From contig JAHCKU010000213.1 of assembly GCA_026125625.1 (NCBI GenBank), positions 1-5,903 of the forward strand: DNA of 5,903 nucleotides, read 5' to 3'. Origin of the DNA: Burkholderiales bacterium. GTDB taxonomy: Bacteria; Pseudomonadota; Gammaproteobacteria; Burkholderiales; SHXO01. Shown here in pieces: positions 5,507-5,903 of the stretch. The stretch's first letter is position 1. Every line of letters begins with the position of its first letter. The translations under genes were made by a program, and so were the position numbers. Under the pieces are notes generated by a model. It was not told where the DNA came from. It did no database searches and was given only the letters and a program-made list of their open reading frames with translations.

Positions 5507-5903
5507 TCATTCCTTCCTGCGCCATACCTGCCAGCGCTCCTTGTTCTGGAACACCGGAATCGAATCACCCACGGCTTCGTCTTCCGTCTGCTCGAAGAAG
5601 GGGGTGAGCAGCGCGTCCAGCTCTTCCCGGCTGGTCCCGAATGGTGGCCCCTTCGGGTTGTCGTCGAAGAAAAAGAAACCGGCAATAGTGCCATGCGGCT
5701 TCAACAGCGCAGCGCTGCGCGCGGCATACGCTTGCCACATTTTGCGCGGCAGCGCGCATAGGAAGGCACGCTCGTACATGACGTCGAAACACTCACCGTG
5801 GTCGAAGTCGAAGAAGTCGGCCTCCCGCACGCGATCGGCGAAGCGACCGAGATTCGCCTTGGCACGCGCGACCGCCGCGGGACTGAAGTCGATCGCGTGC
5901 GCA
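5507..5903 (-). CDS. TPMT-family SAM-dependent methyltransferase, C-terminal part (5' end outside window)
   Basis: The visible 131 residues (codons 5902 down to 5507) are the C-terminal portion of a class I methyltransferase. The window edge falls at the motif II strand, AIDFSPAAVARAKANL, where the Asp normally binds the SAM ribose hydroxyls. After it come DVMYERAFLCALP (the TPMT-like motif IV region, with YER.FLCALP), ALLKPHGTIAGFFFF, the NPKGPPFGTSREELDALL segment and the terminal IPVFQNKERWQVWRRKE. The GPPF and ..EEL..LL..F pattern is typical of the thiopurine S-methyltransferase family, whose bacterial members act on sulfur, selenium, tellurium or halide substrates; the substrate here cannot be told. 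The glycine-rich motif I and the true start lie outside the window, so the internal GTG at 5830 is not the start. It is transcribed towards hupE and ends with TGA. A generic SAM methyltransferase of another subfamily is the main alternative. Confidence 0.8.
   Translation of the reverse strand, partial: AHAIDFSPAAVARAKANLGRFADRVREADFFDFDHGECFDVMYERAFLCALPRKMWQAYAARSAALLKPHGTIAGFFFFDDNPKGPPFGTSREELDALLTPFFEQTEDEAVGDSIPVFQNKERWQVWRRKE

Overview
The window is GC-rich, densely packed chromosomal DNA from what looks like a gammaproteobacterium. This placement is an inference from the BipA/TypA and RmuC sequences, the MtfA-type peptidase and the codon composition; no rRNA or other taxonomic marker is present. 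No mobile element, CRISPR array or tRNA was seen.

Layout from left to right: the 3' part of typA (BipA ribosome-associated GTPase) ends at 769. A 69-base gap holds a hairpin and a good promoter whose -10 box lies only 7 bases before the next ATG. A compact plus-strand operon follows: rmuC (839-2317), an mtfA-like zinc peptidase (2321-3115, 3-base gap, GTG start) and a small exported secretin-domain protein (3112-3981, ATGA overlap with the peptidase). The 177-base gap 3982-4158 is filled by C/T-rich palindromic sequence that resembles a dispersed intergenic repeat. One arm of its second hairpin covers the Shine-Dalgarno site of the next gene. That gene is a six-helix DUF2238/YjdF-like membrane protein (4159-4794). 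After 27 bases comes a HupE/UreJ-type nickel/cobalt permease reading frame (4822-5463) that is collinear with its family over its whole length but broken by two in-frame stops (TAA at 4951, TGA at 5203). A weak hairpin terminator lies in the convergent gap. The window ends inside a minus-strand TPMT-type SAM-dependent methyltransferase whose N-terminus is outside.

Functionally these are mostly housekeeping or accessory genes: translation/stress GTPase, DNA maintenance, a peptidase coupled to an exported secretin-like protein, and a pair of integral membrane proteins. The points most worth a second look are the doubly interrupted hupE, the probably leaderless rmuC mRNA, the repeat hairpin that masks the DUF2238 ribosome-binding site, and the uncharacterised barrel-less secretin protein coupled to the peptidase. 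No convincing new multi-gene system was found.
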